A stretch of DNA of 7,149 bases from contig UREH01000121.1 in NCBI GenBank assembly GCA_900546835.1, positions 1-7,149 on the forward strand, read 5' to 3'. A model generated the notes under the pieces. That model was not told the origin of the DNA. It made no database searches and was given only the letters and a program-made list of their open reading frames with translations. A program made the position numbers and the translations under genes. This stretch comes from an uncultured Porphyromonadaceae bacterium. Its GTDB lineage: Bacteria; Bacteroidota; Bacteroidia; Bacteroidales; Muribaculaceae. Shown here piece by piece: positions 6,328-7,149 of the stretch. Every line of letters begins with the position of its first letter. Position 1 is the first letter of the stretch.

Positions 6328-6421
6328 CTAAGCACTTGGATTCCGGTATGGATTGGGTTGATGAACTTGTTGAGGTGGCAACAAAATGGATAGGGGAGGG
6401 GTGGATTCGCGAAAAAATCGC

Positions 6422-6429
6422 TAAATTTG
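6422..6429 (+). promoter_or_regulatory. Possible -7 box upstream of ssb (weak)
   Basis: TAAATTTG matches the -7 consensus, but no TTG stands 20 nt upstream (6399-6401 reads GGG). It also lies inside the small ORF, where Lys-Phe codons produce the same bases. If real, the MITE now lies in the ssb 5' UTR. No better ssb promoter was found in 6256-6633. Confidence 0.25.
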
Positions 6430-6445
6430 CAATTCAGGCCTTTAA

Positions 6446-6583
6446 GAGGGTGTTTCATAATAGATGTTTAATTGTAACAAGCATATTTTGAGGCAAAAAT
6501 GGCCAAAATATGCGATGAGTTTAATTCCTATTAATCATAATACCATCTTACGGTTGGAATTTAACAGATATTATTAAACCCTC
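6446..6583. mobile_element. MITE-like element with imperfect terminal inverted repeats and TAA target duplication
   Basis: The 138-bp segment begins GAGGGT (6446) and ends ACCCTC (6583). Its left end (6446-6480) and the reverse complement of its right end (6551-6583) align over 33 columns with 25 matches and one 2-nt gap. A TAA triplet flanks both sides (6443-6445 and 6584-6586). An inner palindrome follows directly after the left repeat. No transposase is encoded. GAG-type ends with a 3-bp TNA duplication recall some IS5-family subgroups (IS1031-like), so a non-autonomous derivative is likely; the family assignment is inferred. It separates ssb from upstream sequence. Confidence 0.65.
6481..6513. 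repeat. Perfect 10-bp inverted repeat inside the MITE-like element
   Basis: GCATATTTTG (6481-6490) and CAAAATATGC (6504-6513) form a perfect stem with a 13-nt loop. It lies immediately after the left terminal repeat of the 138-bp element, and internal hairpins are common in MITEs. There is no T-tract, so it is not a typical terminator. Confidence 0.7.
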
Positions 6584-6633
6584 TAAGACATTTTTTGCGA
6601 ATGCTGAAGGCTATTGCCAAAATCTGAACGCTT

Positions 6634-6993
6634 ATGTCGGTTAATAAAGTCATACTTGTGGGCAACGTGGGCCGCGCACCGGAAATCCGCTATGTCGGCG
6701 ACCGCCCGTATGCCACGTTCTCGCTCGCTACGTCGGATCCTCCGTACATCAACGCACAGGGAGTGCAGATGCCCGAACGCACCGAGTGGCACAATATCGT
6801 GATGTGGGACAAAGCCGCCGAAACAGCCGAGCGCTATATCACCAAAGGCACGAAACTATACCTCGAAGGGAAACTCCGTACCCGCGCCTGGCAGGACAAC
6901 AATGCCATAAAGCGCAGCGTAACGGAAATCGTGGTGGAGCGCTTCGACATCCTCTCGCGGCCGCAGGCTCCCCGCCAGCCCGAGGGAGTCTGA
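6634..6993 (+). CDS. ssb: Single-stranded DNA-binding protein, short form without acidic C-terminal tip
   Basis: A 119-residue OB-fold SSB. The N-terminal MSVNKVILVGNVGRAPEIRY, the central RTEWHNIVMWDKAAE, and the GTKLYLEGKLRTRAW segment are characteristic. It binds ssDNA in replication, repair and recombination. The OB fold fills about residues 1-108; the protein then ends SRPQAPRQPEGV. There is no disordered Gln/Pro/Gly tail and no acidic tip (DDDLPF or similar), which in typical SSBs recruits partner proteins; Bacteroides SSBs I know of run to about 150 residues. The ATG at 6634 gives the standard N-terminus. A MITE-like element ends about 50 bp upstream, and sequence resembling another element's end begins right after the stop. 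It may be an accessory paralogue rather than the essential SSB. Confidence 0.95.
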   Translation: MSVNKVILVGNVGRAPEIRYVGDRPYATFSLATSDPPYINAQGVQMPERTEWHNIVMWDKAAETAERYITKGTKLYLEGKLRTRAWQDNNAIKRSVTEIVVERFDILSRPQAPRQPEGV

Positions 6994-7149
6994 GAGGTTG
7001 TCTAAAAATTTTTTCAAATGGATTGTCTGCTGATTTTTAGGCTCTTTTTGGTGAATTTTTAGCTTTTCATCGGTCACGATGCCCGCATCGCTCCCTCTTC
7101 AAACCTCAAAATTCCCTCAAAAACAGCTCCAAAAATCTTTTGGAAAAAA
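6994..7149. mobile_element. Possible end of a second mobile element, continuing beyond the window
   Basis: Directly after the ssb stop the sequence reads GAGGTTGTCTAAAAATTTT, resembling the left end of the upstream MITE (shared GAGG.TGT.T pattern) and IS ends of the GAGG-TGTC kind common in this phylum. The preceding TGA would fit a TNA target triplet. The segment is A/T-rich and non-coding, with short inverted and direct copies of ATTTTTAG (7002-7009 inverted; 7033-7040 and 7055-7062) and a palindrome, CGATGC-CC-GCATCG, at 7077-7090. The other end is not in view, so this is tentative. Confidence 0.35.

Larger units (their letters stand above)
6348..6644 (+). pseudogene. Small ORF upstream of ssb, apparently split by a MITE-like insertion
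   Basis: From the ATG at 6348 an ORF with a protein-like, amphipathic start (MDWVDELVEVATKWIGEGWI...) stays open into the inserted element and stops at 6489-6491 (47 codons). Deleting 6446-6583 plus one TAA copy joins codon AA|G in frame (a6444, a6445, g6587). The reading then continues ...FKTFFANAEGYCQNLNAYVG and stops at TAA 6642-6644, giving 51 codons. The restored stop overlaps the ssb start by 11 nt, an arrangement typical of translationally coupled genes. I do not recognise the product. A 51-codon frame can arise by chance, so the evidence is the clean restoration of frame plus the overlap. The 47-residue truncated product might still be made. Confidence 0.5.

Noticed and set aside
6481..6513. 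Palindrome as a terminator before ssb
   Set aside because: It has no T-tract and lies inside the MITE-like element, which explains it better.
6934..6993. ssb tail lost because the downstream element inserted into the gene
   Set aside because: If the target triplet is TGA, the stop codon belonged to the original site, so the short C-terminus probably predates the insertion.
1..7149. CRISPR arrays, tRNA or rRNA genes, phage or defence systems
   Set aside because: I saw no spaced direct repeats, cloverleaf sequences or rRNA segments on reading both strands, and no defence-type gene among the supported ORFs.

Overview
The window reads as a chromosomal segment of a fairly GC-rich Bacteroidales bacterium, plausibly Muribaculaceae or a close relative. 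The family is inferred, not proven. Three well-placed promoters have the Bacteroidetes form (TTG, exactly 20 nt, then TAnnTTTG). PheA lacks a chorismate mutase domain, as is usual in this phylum, the beta-lactamase is CfxA-like, and start codons have A/T-rich upstream sequence rather than strong Shine-Dalgarno sites.

Layout. Positions 1-2010 (minus strand) are the head of an aromatic amino acid operon. It has a promoter at 1979-2009, a very short Phe/Tyr-rich leader ORF (1853-1930), a structured leader, pheA (prephenate dehydratase, 822-1688) and a class I/II aminotransferase that runs off the left edge. Positions 2010-2317 are a divergent intergenic region with a compact inverted-repeat structure and the rplS promoter and leader. 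rplS (ribosomal protein L19, 2318-2683, plus) ends in an intrinsic terminator. It converges on a minus-strand pair, hrpB (DEAH-type helicase) followed after 18 nt by a class A beta-lactamase lipoprotein. Positions 6256-6633 carry the hrpB promoter, a small ORF, and a 138-bp MITE-like element with imperfect terminal inverted repeats and a TAA target duplication. ssb (6634-6993, plus) follows and lacks the usual acidic C-terminal tip. Straight after its stop, the sequence looks like the end of another mobile element that leaves the window.

Two observations stand out. First, the 25-codon ORF in the pheA leader has nine Phe/Tyr codons, six of them consecutive. It lies downstream of a good promoter and upstream of RNA segments with alternative pairings, which is the architecture of ribosome-mediated attenuation of a joint Phe/Tyr operon. 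There is no obvious U-tract terminator, so the mechanism may not be the textbook one. Second, removing the MITE and one TAA copy restores an uninterrupted 51-codon ORF whose stop overlaps the ssb start by 11 nt. This suggests a small gene upstream of ssb was broken by the insertion.

The remaining genes are housekeeping or intrinsic-resistance genes of recognised families. Most other open frames, especially the long plus-strand ones across hrpB, are GC-rich shadows.
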